Assembly (NCBI GenBank): GCA_034440615.1 | Contig: JAOTOM010004136.1 | Location: 164,343 to 228,342, forward strand | Length of the DNA stretch: 64,000 nucleotides | From: Ashinkailepas kermadecensis | Lineage: Eukaryota; Arthropoda; Thecostraca; Neolepadidae | Direction of reading: 5' to 3' | Translations under genes and position numbers: made by a program | Notes under the pieces: generated by a model | Databases searched by the model: none | Told to the model about the DNA's origin: nothing | The model's input: only the letters and a program-made list of their open reading frames with translations | In this document: positions 10,771 to 19,662 of the stretch, piece after piece | Layout: every line of letters begins with the position of its first letter | Position numbering within the stretch: position 1 is the first letter of the stretch

Positions 10771-11580
10771 CTAGCCGGCACCGGTCGCCGGTCGGCTACC
10801 GCGCCGGTACGCGCCGTTGTCGCTCTGTACCTCGAGCCACAGCGACGCCGGCAGCTGCTCGTGCCGCGACTGTGGCGGACTCGCCGCGTCGCCGTCGCAC
10901 CGCCGGTAGAAGAGCATGTAGGGCGCGTCGGTTGGCGCGCCGGCGCCGCCGCGGCCACCCCAGGCGTCCAGGTGACCGACCGACAGCGGTGTCACGTAGT
11001 TGTCGTCGAGGCGGCACCAGACGGACGGCGCGGCGTCCGGGCCGGTGGCGTCGGATGACCTCGCCACGCAGTAGTAGTGGCCGGCGTCCAGCGAGCTGCC
11101 TCGGTGCACCACCAGCGCATACAGCCGGAACTGGACGGCCGGCCGGCCGCGCACCGGCACCCACAGCTGCTCAGTCAGCGCCACGGGTGTCAGCACCTTG
11201 CGGCGCGCGCCCGTGCCACGCTCGAACAGGAAGCGCACCAGCGAGATGACTAAGTAGTGCGGCGGCTGCAGCATTTGCAGCTGTCGGTCGGCGTCGCGCA
11301 GTTCAGAGCACCGCTGACAGTGGTATTGGTTCTCACCGGACAGCCGCTCGGCTGCCAGATACTGCTCTAGCAGATCAGACACCTGGAGGTCGGCACGAGG
11401 TTGAGACGGCAGAGAGTCCGGCACGGTCAAGTGCAGGTCGGTGATGCTGTCCAGGTGGCGCGACACAGAGCCGCACGTGCAGCACGTGCAGGTCGTCTCG
11501 GCACTGCCGGCCAACAGACGCTGCACCAGAGTCGGAGCTGGTAGCGGCGGCGGGTCAGTGGCACGGCCGCCGCCGACCGT
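10771..11580 (-). CDS. USP35/USP38-like deubiquitinase, C-terminal part with His box
   Basis: This continues the USP in a different frame. It has CTCCTCGSVSRHLDSITDLHL (zinc-ribbon half and palm), then LSGENQYHCQRC (the second Cys pair), and PHYLVISLVRFLFE. LDAGHYYCVARSS carries the catalytic histidine at 11077-11079, WCRLDDNYVTPLS the supporting aspartate, and APYMLFYRR the terminal strand. A stop ends the frame at 10771. The link to the Cys-box half is either an intron, with a pyrimidine-rich acceptor CGCTACCAG near 11548, or a frameshift in the Ser/Pro/Arg-rich linker. All catalytic elements are present across both halves. Confidence 0.85.
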   Translation of the reverse strand, partial: TVGGGRATDPPPLPAPTLVQRLLAGSAETTCTCCTCGSVSRHLDSITDLHLTVPDSLPSQPRADLQVSDLLEQYLAAERLSGENQYHCQRCSELRDADRQLQMLQPPHYLVISLVRFLFERGTGARRKVLTPVALTEQLWVPVRGRPAVQFRLYALVVHRGSSLDAGHYYCVARSSDATGPDAAPSVWCRLDDNYVTPLSVGHLDAWGGRGGAGAPTDAPYMLFYRRCDGDAASPPQSRHEQLPASLWLEVQSDNGAYRRGSRPATGAG

Positions 11581-11879
11581 CGGCTGTCGAGAGTCGCCGG
11601 ACAGGACGTCACCACCACGGCGGGACGGTGGTGGTTCCTGGGAAGTACGACCCCCGCTGAGGTTGGCTTGGAGCGCGCCGCACTGTCCGGCGAGCCGAGC
11701 GTCACACGGGGCTGCGCCGCCGCTCGACCATCGAGGCCGGCGGACGGGCGCGTCAGTGCACTGTCGTCCCGAGTTGCGGCAGGTAGGGCAAACGGAGGTC
11801 GTGTCTGCTGACCACCGTCCGCCAGCGACGGCGCCAGTTGAGGCCGTGGTGACTGCGAAGCCTTGGAGGACGTATGCGG

Positions 11880-12785
11880 CTGTGGTTGACCAACGCCAGT
11901 TGGAGCCACGGACATCTCTTCGTGAAGCGCGTCCAAAAGGTACCTGAGCAGCTCCGAGCAGTCTTGCTGGCGGCCCGTCTCCAGCCAGGGCGGCAGTGCG
12001 GTGCGTGTGAAGGCCGACGGTGAGAAGGCGGGCCGCTCCGAGAAGGTCAGGAACGCGAACACCCGCTGCAGTGCCGCCAGGTGGTGCTGGCACGGACTAG
12101 GTCGTGACGTCATCACTCCGTAGCGGAACTGTTCTGAGTGGAAGAGCGCCTGCAGCACAACGTTGATGTAGCACGTGTTGCCGAGGTTTTTGAGACCTCG
12201 CCTCGGCGGTGGTGGCGACGACATGGCGGTGTGGCTCACGTCACAGCCGAGGTCGATGTCGGGGCCGGGGTCAGGACCCGGACCGGGACCGGACGGGTGG
12301 GACCATGCGGCCCGGGACGGTCGGGTACGGCTCTGTAGCGAGAGCGCCAGCGTCGGATGGTGTGCGGTCAGTGTCGGGTGGAGCCTCATCAGTCTGTAGG
12401 CCACGTCGGCCAGCTGTGCGCAATCGTCGCCGTGCGGGCTGGCCTCCTGTCTCAGCTGGTCCAGCAGCGACGGCAGGTGGGGCAGCACCTTATGGAAGAC
12501 TCCAGGTGAGTTTTGGAAACCCAGCAGCATCAGGGTAACCACTCGGAAGACAAAGCGGCGATCGGCCGGCAGAGAAAGCGCCCTGAACAGCTTATCAACG
12601 CGGTCGATCACGAGCTGGTCGAGGTCGTCGGTGTGTCTCCGAGAGGCCAGCTTCCTCATCAGGCAGCCGAACACGTGGCCAGCTGCGTGCAGCAAGGCCA
12701 TGGCAGGAGCCGGTCGCAGAGCAGATCGATGCCACGCCAAGTCGCCTCGTCGCCGTCCTGCGACTTCGAGGGCGCCATGCTGACC
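11880..12785 (-). CDS. USP35/USP38-like deubiquitinase, N-terminal part with Cys box
   Basis: This is the N-terminal half of a ubiquitin-specific protease that cleaves ubiquitin isopeptide bonds. A helical region comes first (LDQLVIDRVDKLFRALSLP, then RFVFRVVTLMLLGFQNSP), as expected for the armadillo-like N terminus of USP35/38. The catalytic Cys box follows, GLKNLGNTCYINVVLQALF, with the cysteine codon at 12171-12173. Then come FAFLTFSERPAFSP and RQQDCSELLRYLLDALHEEM (QQD motif). The family N terminus is normally longer. I see no clear start codon, and a frame change around 12770 may be an intron (AG before CTGGCCACG) or a frameshift. It is nested in the ZMYND8 intron. Confidence 0.82.
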
Positions 12786-13020
12786 ACCCGGTTCAACTTG
12801 TCGGAGGGCCGCCACAGGTCGCGCATGAGTGTTGCGAACGACGTCACGAGTGCTCCCTTCATGGCCGATGTTGTGATGTTGATGTCGGACGTGTACTGGT
12901 CGCACAGGAAGTAGTCGTGCAGCACACGCGTGTTGCTCTGGCACTGGAGCACAGAGTTCATAAAGCATGCGTTGCCTATGTTCCTTAGCTCGATGAGGCC
13001 GCGCAGCTGGTTGACGCTGC
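12780..13020 (-). pseudogene. Truncated second USP catalytic fragment (USP8/USP2-like)
   Basis: Directly upstream of the USP35/38-like sequence, in a third frame, lies GLIELRNIGNACFMNSVLQ followed by SNTRVLHDYFL and GALVTSFATLMRDLWRPSDK. This is the Cys box and first helices of a different USP subfamily, closest in wording to USP2/USP8 (GNTCFMNS-LQC). The threonine before the catalytic Cys is Ala here. The domain stops before the QQD and His boxes and runs into the next USP. It could also be a 5' exon of a fused gene. Confidence 0.6.
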
Positions 13021-13345
13021 CACTGCTGCCGCCACCACCACCGCCGCTGCCACTGTCATAGCCACCGCTGCCGCTGTCGAAGTCACTGGCAACGTCACTG
13101 CTGTCGCCATAGCCACTTCCTCTGCCTCCGCTCCCGTCTCCGTCGCCGCCGCTACCACCGCCTCTATCGCCGCCACGGCTGCCATCGCTGCTGCCGCTGC
13201 CATCACCTCTGCGGCCGTTACCGCCGCCGCTGCCGCTGTCACCGCCTCTACCGCCGCCACGGCTGCCATCGCCGCTGCCGCTGCCATCACCTCTGGCGCT
13301 GTCACCACCTCTGTCGCCGTCGCCGCCGCCGCCGCCGTCGTCAAT
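12985..13345 (-). repeat. Trinucleotide-rich tract coding Gly/Ser/Asp
   Basis: About 360 bp of imperfect GGC/GGT/AGC/GAC triplets (read on the minus strand), with an internal duplication. It is open in several frames and would encode Gly, Ser, Asp and Arg. It separates the LINE tail from the truncated USP fragment. Coding status is unknown. Confidence 0.8.
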
Positions 13346-13399
13346 CAGGCTGTCGCTGCGACACGCGGCAAACGTTCCAACCACAGCTTTACGGGAGTC

Positions 13400-14804
13400 T
13401 GAGCCAGTTCTCGAAATTGGTGCAACTATGCGGCCAGCCGAAGATCTGTCCGTGGGCCGGGCTGTGGCGAGCACAGAAGCCGCGTTGCCACGCGCGATTG
13501 CGGCGGAAATGCGTTGCCGCAGCCACGCTGTCTCGCGGCGTTCGCCGGTGCGGGCCGTTATGTGACGCCCGAGCTCCCGCAGAAATTCTGAGACAGCGGG
13601 TCCTAGAACGCCAGTTGTCTCAACGGCTAAGGGCTCGAACCTGTACCGCGAGCAGAGGTCGGCATAGTGGCGGCGTTTGCGAGCTTCCGCCGCACGAGCC
13701 GCAGACCCGGGCTCTAGCGCCGATTGCACCAGTACGGTATCGGCGAAGGTGTCTACACAAGTAACGTCCCATGTCAGACACCTGCCTCCACTGTATGGGA
13801 ACAGCGTAAGCCCATCTGGCCGCTTGCCGTCGCCCCGGTCGAGACCCACCGGCTCCAGGATGGCAGCCCGCACTTGAGAGGCCTCGTTTCACTACGTCAT
13901 TCAGGTGTGTGTGACGTGGGAGACGGCCAACGCTCTTGAGGCAGGATAGTCCGTGGTGTCAAAGCCGGTCAACCGGGCGGTTGCATTGGCGACAGCGATG
14001 TGGTTCGCACACTGCAGCCCCTAGGCGAAGCGCCACCGCCACACGGATTGTCTCGTCGTCCAGGTGAAGACCGAGGTTGGGCACAGGGACAGCTTGCAGC
14101 CAGGCGGCGGTATGCGGCTGAGTGGCGGCGAGTAGGCGCGCGCGGTGCACCTGGTTGGCTACGCCGATCAGCTGGTCGCGAATCACCGTGGCGCCCAGGC
14201 TGTCCCATGCGCGCTGACTACTGGCAGATATCGCGTCTGGTAGCTCTTTGACCCCTGTCAGCTCCGTGAAACGCTGCACCGCTGACTGTAGCGAAGACTG
14301 CGCGTCGCTGTCGGAGAGGCCTGGACATATACTGCGGACCAGCGGAAGAGCTGCGCTCAGTGAGGCCACGTAACACGGCAGTGCCAAGGCCTCGACAGAG
14401 CGCACCCCGAGGCCGCCCAGTCTGAGCGGAAGCGTTGCCTGCTTCCACGCCGTACCACTGACATCGACGTTGGAAACCGTTACCAGTGTCTCGCGAACCA
14501 GCTCATCGATCTTTCTTAGGGAGTCAGGCTCCTTGTACAGGGGTGCTGAGCGCAATAAGTATGACAAACGTGGTGCTGACAAGTGGTGGACAAGGAAGAA
14601 GACAGCGGTGTGGCTGTCTAACTGGTGAAGGCGGGCGCACAGACGTGCGATGGTCTCTGAGGCGATGTTGGTGGCAGCGGTGAGTCCGGCGTCGCACAGC
14701 GGTGAACCGAGGAGCGTGAGGACGTCCAAAGGAGTCTCTACTACCTCTGGCAGTGCGTCACGTATTTCACCCTGAGTCGCGAACTGAAGAAGATAGGGCG
14801 CCAA
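13400..14804 (-). pseudogene. LINE C-terminal region with zinc motif and endonuclease, frameshifted
   Basis: The frame at 13959-14804 carries the conserved post-RT region LPLRLGGLGVRSVEALALP, which is typical of this LINE group, and ends with CEPHRCRQCNRPVDRLG. The frame is then broken by a stop. The endonuclease part resumes in another frame at about 13875, with KRPDG, GRCLTWDVTCVDTF and RISAAIARGNAASVL. Beyond about 13450 the same frame runs into non-LINE sequence. Confidence 0.85.
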
Positions 14805-16480
14805 GAAATGCTACCTCGCACTTGGCGGGGTTCAGCTGAAGACCGATCCCTGGCAGAGCCGAGGCTAGCGAACGGAGATCAGTTACGACAGTGTCTACCG
14901 GGCCGGCGAGCGTGGCGTCGTCAGGTACCATACGTTCAGAACTGACCGCATGGCCCGAGCACAGGGATCAACAGCGGAGCGAATGCAGCAGGACCGAGGG
15001 GATCGCCTTGTTGAACGCCACTGCACGACATCACCGTCTGATCGCCGATGTGGAGAAGAGTCGGCGCACCGTAGGCTTGACGTGCCATCGGGTAGATCTC
15101 AGGACAGCGTTCTCGTATGCGCGCTAGGATGACGTCGCGGCGGACCGTGTTGAACGCGTTCCTGACATCCACCTTGACCAGGACATGGGGGTTGAAGGAG
15201 TCGGTGACGGTGGCCGCGATATATTCGCGAGCCGCGTGCACGGCGGCCTCGCACCCCAGCGACGTGCCGACTCCGAATTGGATGGGGCGGAGTTCTGCTC
15301 CGAGGTGGCTAGAGATATGCCGCGCGCCCATGCGCCCAGGCAGACGGCGGTATACACTACCAACAGCTATTGGTCGTAGTCCGTCGTCTTTTTTCCGTAG
15401 CGCGCAAAGCGATGCTCCGAACAGCGCGTCACGTCCGCACTCCGGGACGCAGCCTCCCAACACTAGGTTAGTTAGAGCAGTGAGCGATTTGAGGAGGCGA
15501 CGTCCAGACTCTGCTGCCTCTCGGGACAGCAGCTGACGCAGGTGGAGTGGCCGTATTCCGTCAAGGCCCGCCGAAGAGCCCGGTGGCATGGTGGAGATGG
15601 CGTCCTCTACCTGCTCTTCCGTGACGGTTAGCGGTGATGGGTCAGAGACAGTGGGCGGGGGAGGAAGCTCCTCGTCGTCCGGTGCTGGCGGGTGTTTGCA
15701 GCAATGACCTGTCTGTCGGCAATGACCTGGCGGCAATGACCTTGTCTGTCGGCTCTGCGAACGTGTCACTAGATGTTAAGACACGGAGGGCCGCGCGGAT
15801 GTCTCCATCTGCACATTTAGCGCGAACTCGGCGTGCGATCGAGTCGGTAGTTGTGACGCGCTGGTGGCGGCATTCCGCTGCTCGGGTGCTGGCTGCGTGG
15901 CCATGCTGTCCATCTCGGCTATCTGTCGTTTTATGTGTGAGGCGGCGGTGAGACGGGGTCCCTCGCTCCTTGCGGCGTCCGGGGCACGCAGCGCAGTGAA
16001 GGCAAATGATAGAAACATCCACCAGGATTGTGGGGTAGGGTCGTTCAGTGCCTCGTTCAGCCGATTGGATAGCGAGTCGGCGACTAACGAGCGAGCTGCC
16101 TTGGGAACTCGGGCGATAACCTTTGTACTCGATCGGAGCCTGGCCAAGCCCGAGGAAATACCGCGAGCCGGAGCCTCCGACGGTTGGGTAGATGGAGAGA
16201 TACCGGCAACTGGTCGACCCAGGCAAGGTTGGCAGTGCCACACGGGCAGGCCACGCGCCTAGGCGACTGTAGGCCTGGCGCATGAGGTATGCCAGCGCTG
16301 GCTACAGGAGCTGCATGTGATGGCGGCTTTCCGTGAACTCCGACTGGTGCAGGCCGCGCAACCGACTGAGGTCTTGTTGCCGTGGGCGGTGGCCGCTGCA
16401 GCCTGTGATTGCCTGTGCTGCTGTGTCGTAGAGTCGGGGTAGGTCGTAGAGCTGTCCGTCAATTCGCTGTGCTTGAGGCC
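13450..16480 (-). mobile_element. Degenerate LINE with restriction-like endonuclease (R2/NeSL-like)
   Basis: This is a non-LTR retrotransposon relic read on the minus strand. In order it has a PHD-like zinc finger (about 16260-16360, its last Cys pair WHCQPC at about 16230-16245 beyond an in-frame TAG), a helical region with RVPKAARSLVADSL (15.8-16.2 kb), reverse transcriptase (14.8-15.77 kb), a thumb region ending in the zinc motif CEPHRCRQC (about 13.98 kb), and an endonuclease with KRPDG and LTWDVTCVDTF (about 13.75-13.83 kb). The RPD...D arrangement is typical of R2-type restriction-like endonucleases. The stop, several frameshifts and a lost RT tyrosine show that it is dead. Confidence 0.87.
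14805..15769 (-). pseudogene. LINE reverse transcriptase domain, inactive
   Basis: Recognisable RT motifs are PPGSSAGLDGIRP (template-grip region), KVDVRNAFNTVRRD with the motif A aspartate, and VQQGDPLGPAAFA (motif B). After a frame change near 14936 the motif C region reads VPDDATLAG, where an active element would have Y-x-DD. ALPGIGLQLNPAKCEVAFLG then gives the thumb-side motif. The lost tyrosine and the frameshift indicate an inactive copy. Confidence 0.87.
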
Positions 16481-17563
16481 GTCGTTGACACCTCGTGTTT
16501 GTTCGGGTGTTGACGCAGGCCGCCGGTCGCCATCGCTTCGTGACTGTGTTGTCGCTGGTGCAAGCTGCAACTCCTGAAGCCAGTTGACGACGTGTTGCTT
16601 GACATCCGGTACATTGTACTGGATTCCAGACATGTTGCGAGGCACCACGCACTGCACCGGCGCCCGCTTTTTCTTCTGCTTCATGGCGACGACCTTGTTC
16701 AGGTTGAGATCACGCCGGAAGGTCCAGCCGATAGCCCAGCGTTTGGTGTTGCCCTGGCACAGTTCGGTGGTGATGACTTCCGCAGCGCCTGCCTCGTACA
16801 TGGCGCGCTTCAGCGGCCGCACGCTCGACTTGTGGCCCAGCATGGTGGTGAATATGCGGCACTGGTCGGTGAGGCGGCTGCTCTCGCTGATGAGGCGGCC
16901 GACGAAGGCGCGCTCGCCGCCCGGACACGACACCTCGTGCAGCAGTCCGGTGGGTGCCGCCAGCGGCGGCGGACGCCGCTCGCGCGCCTCACTGCCCGCG
17001 TCATTCTCAGAGTCGAAGAACGGAGGATTGCACAGCGTGAAATGGACGGGTCCGACCGCCTCCAGCGGCCCAGTCAGCAGCGTCGAATCGGCCTCCAGCA
17101 CTTGTATCTGCTCCTGCAGCTGGTTGTTGGACACGTTATCGCGAGCTGTCTTCAAGGACCCGACATCACGCTCGGTGGCCGTCATCCTCCACCCACGGCG
17201 CGCCCCCAGCAGCGCGTATACGGCACACGGGCCGGTGCCAACGTCGAGTCCGTGCGGCGGCTCATCGTCGGGTAGTTTGAGCGACGCTATCAAGTCCTCC
17301 AGCCACAGCACGTAGTTGAGTCGGTTAGGCAGCGTCGGCACCAGCTTATCCGGCGGGATGTGCACATCAAGATAAAAGTCCTTGTGGAGCAGCGTGCGCG
17401 TCATCACGCGAAGCGCTTCCGGATTTCCGAAGTCATATCGCGTCTTGCCCATGATGTCCGTGATCATGTGCTTCCTCACATCCGAATATTTGTCCACCAA
17501 AACTTTGAAGTCCGGAGGGATTCGATAGATATTTCGCGGATGCATGAAAGCATTCAGGGCCAT
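16259..17563 (-). CDS. METTL16: METTL16-like m6A RNA methyltransferase, intronless, with LINE-derived C terminus
   Basis: This is a single 434-codon frame starting MALNAFMHPRN, which matches the METTL16 N terminus. METTL16 uses S-adenosylmethionine to methylate adenosine N6 in U6 snRNA and in MAT2A hairpins. Visible motifs are PEALRVMTRTLLHKDF (about 48-63), the SAM-binding loop GLDVGTG (105-111), the catalytic NPPF (179-182), RRPPP (196-200), the MLG loop (241-243) and ELCQGNTKRWAIGWTF (267-282). After about residue 340 similarity stops. The tail from about 395 carries C-x2-C, C-x2-C and H-x2-C of a PHD-like finger belonging to the downstream LINE. The vertebrate VCR region is absent. There are no introns, which is unlike human METTL16, so a retrocopy is possible. 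It lies inside a ZMYND8 intron on the same strand. Confidence 0.92.
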   Translation of the reverse strand: MALNAFMHPRNIYRIPPDFKVLVDKYSDVRKHMITDIMGKTRYDFGNPEALRVMTRTLLHKDFYLDVHIPPDKLVPTLPNRLNYVLWLEDLIASLKLPDDEPPHGLDVGTGPCAVYALLGARRGWRMTATERDVGSLKTARDNVSNNQLQEQIQVLEADSTLLTGPLEAVGPVHFTLCNPPFFDSENDAGSEARERRPPPLAAPTGLLHEVSCPGGERAFVGRLISESSRLTDQCRIFTTMLGHKSSVRPLKRAMYEAGAAEVITTELCQGNTKRWAIGWTFRRDLNLNKVVAMKQKKKRAPVQCVVPRNMSGIQYNVPDVKQHVVNWLQELQLAPATTQSRSDGDRRPASTPEQTRGVNDGLKHSELTDSSTTYPDSTTQQHRQSQAAAATAHGNKTSVGCAACTSRSSRKAAITCSSCSQRWHTSCARPTVA

Positions 17564-17579
17564 CTTGCATCTGAATATC

Positions 17580-18087
17580 TTGGTTTGCCTTCGTGTGCTG
17601 GATTTTTAATTTATGCAGATCACTATGCCGGGTCTTCTCCCTCTATCTTGTTTCTGAGACCACGTGACCTGTGGTGGAATGTCCCTGCTGCACTGGAATT
17701 TTGGAAAAGTTAACAATATATGGTTGCGTTATTTCTATGTCATAAGCTATAGATATCAGAAGTTAACCAGCTATGGCAACATATGGCTAAGCGGGTGGGT
17801 CCCTGGCTAAACTTGAACGTTTGTCCAATATAACCAGAGTAAATATTGGTTGTGGTTGAGCGAAGCAATGGTGGCTGCACCTACGACTGGTAGGGGCACA
17901 TTAATAATTGGTATGTGGAGCGAGGGGCAAGGGAGAACGGGCAGACGAGTTAATTTAAGTTGCAGTAGGATATCAGATGCATGAAAAGACTCAAATATAT
18001 TCAGCGAAACGGCGACACTTCAGGCTGACTTCAATTCCCCACTGAATGTGTTTATCACAACTGGCCACTCCAGCGGTTCGCTGTGCT
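17580..18087. other. Sequence upstream of METTL16
   Basis: This is the 5' flank of METTL16. The ATG context is GCAAGATGG. It contains AT-rich sequence and short dyads such as the AATATATGGTTGCG/ATGGCAACATATGG region near 17715-17785. I can identify no promoter element with confidence. Confidence 0.4.
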
Positions 18088-18261
18088 TCGGTTGGTTGGT
18101 TATTGGTTTTACGACACGTCGACCGTTGAGTCATATAGCGTCGCCAATCTCTCACGCCGATTGGTCGCGGGCGAAGAGTAGCGACAGGTGAGACTCGAAC
18201 CCACAATCCCACAATCTTTCGATTGTGAGACGAGCATCTTACCCCTAGACCACTCGTCCCC
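18088..18261 (-). repeat. tRNA-derived SINE, type 1
   Basis: Minus-strand copy with the head GGGACGAGTGGTCTAGGGGT, B box GGGTTCGAGTCTCACC, body GTGAGAGATTGGCGACGCTA and tail CCAATAACCAACCAACC. It is nearly identical to the copies at 2473 and 63514. Confidence 0.92.
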
Positions 18262-19150
18262 TGGGTGCTGTGCTTCGGTGAATCTTACCAAAGCCTAAGC
18301 CTAATCTTACCAAAGCTTACGCGATTCTTCTCCAATTGGACAAGCGGCTGACTACACATCAAAACGCAGTTTGTCAAGAAACTGGCCACAGCATTCATAC
18401 CAGCTTTCATATGTACGGCTTAATATTTCCAGCTTTTGGCAGAAAACCCTAAATAACTAATTGAAACTAATTACTTATTAATCACAAATATATTATGATA
18501 TATATTGTGTTCATATCTGGAATACTTCAGTTGAAACCAGTTTAGTTTGTTGAGCCTTCCGCGACCTGGAGGGAGAAAATTGCCGCTGTTGCCCTCCAGG
18601 AGGGAGCAAATTGCCGCTGTGGACGCGGCTTTTGCCCATTCAGTTTGATGAATGGCGGGGACGGGATGGGGATGGACGCCGGCCGGAACAACGGTTCCCA
18701 AGCCGCCACCAAGACTCCGGTAGGTGGTAGGAACATCGTGAGCTCGGTAGGAGGTAGGAACGTGGTTAGCGCGGTAGGTGGTAGGAACACCGTGAACCTA
18801 CCAGCAGCTTCACTTCCATGGTGAGCATATTGCGTCCTTTTTTGTTTATATCTTTCGCAACCCCGGATCATTTGCGTTTCAGCGACCATTGTGTCCGGCA
18901 TGCTTCCGTATTCGCACGACACTACAGCCGACATGCTTCCACTTCTGCCGACATCATCCACGATTCAAAATATGTTCAGCGCTTTCTGAGCGTGATCTAT
19001 AACAGCATTTGCATTGCTTTATTTTACGCAATTTGCACATGCACAATTTGTAATATTGGTTGTGGTTTGTGTGGTGAAATGACCTGACCTGCCTTCGAAT
19101 GGGAGATGTCGGAATTCCAGCTGGGACCCACGCGCCTCTTCTTTTGTGTG
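18262..19150. other. Intron sequence with short local repeats
   Basis: Intron 7 sequence between two SINEs. A 20-23 bp motif (GGTAGGTGGTAGGAACRYCG) recurs three times at 18715-18800. No gene is recognised. Confidence 0.5.
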
Positions 19151-19325
19151 AGGTTGCGGTAGCTCAGTCGGTAGGACATTGGATTCTAACCGTAAGATAA
19201 TGGACTCGAAACCCACAACGGGCGAACTATCGAATCCACCGGAGACCAGTCAGCGTGGGGGATTGCGACACCATAAAGCCTATGAGTCCAGCACATCGCA
19301 CAAGAATCCAAGGTTCTTCGGCATT
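19151..19325 (+). repeat. tRNA-derived SINE, type 2, diverged
   Basis: The head GCGGTAGCTCAGTCGGTAGG is clear. The B box is decayed (GACTCGAAACCC). The body (CAGCGTGGGGGATTGCGACA) and the tail CAAGAATCCAAGGTTCTT are diverged. It ends about 190 bp from exon E7. Confidence 0.8.
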
Positions 19326-19511
19326 GCTGTCATTATATGCGTAATAAGCAGTCCTGAACGTTCGCGCGGGCGGGTGCATTTCCCCCTCCCCAAAAAAGAA
19401 CACTTCCCTTAAGCGCGAAAACAAATTCTTATTTCGAACGTACATCCAAGTGAAAATGAACTTCCCTTCCATTACAGCAGAGAGCGGTCAATGCACCACC
19501 TTTCATCTCAC

Positions 19512-19662
19512 CTTGCTCCTTCTCGGGTTTGGTGAACTCGCAACCGGGAATAGTCATCCTGAAATGAGCCGCCAGCCTTTTCGGGTCATACTGTGTCCTG
19601 GGCTTGGCAAAAACGTACTTGCCGAATTTCTTCTCCAGATTTTTCACATGGTCTTCAAGTTC
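19512..19662 (-). CDS. ZMYND8: ZMYND8-like exon E7: helical extension after PWWP
   Basis: The 151 bp exon starts in phase 0 after CCATAG and ends in phase 1 before GTGAGA. It begins ELEDHVKNLEKKFGKYVF, matching the EMEVYVENIRRKFGVFNY helix of human ZMYND8. A more variable stretch follows, ending TKPEKEQG. The helix packs against the PWWP in the family structure. The intron that follows is 10.1 kb and contains METTL16, a LINE relic and a USP gene on the same strand. Confidence 0.92.
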
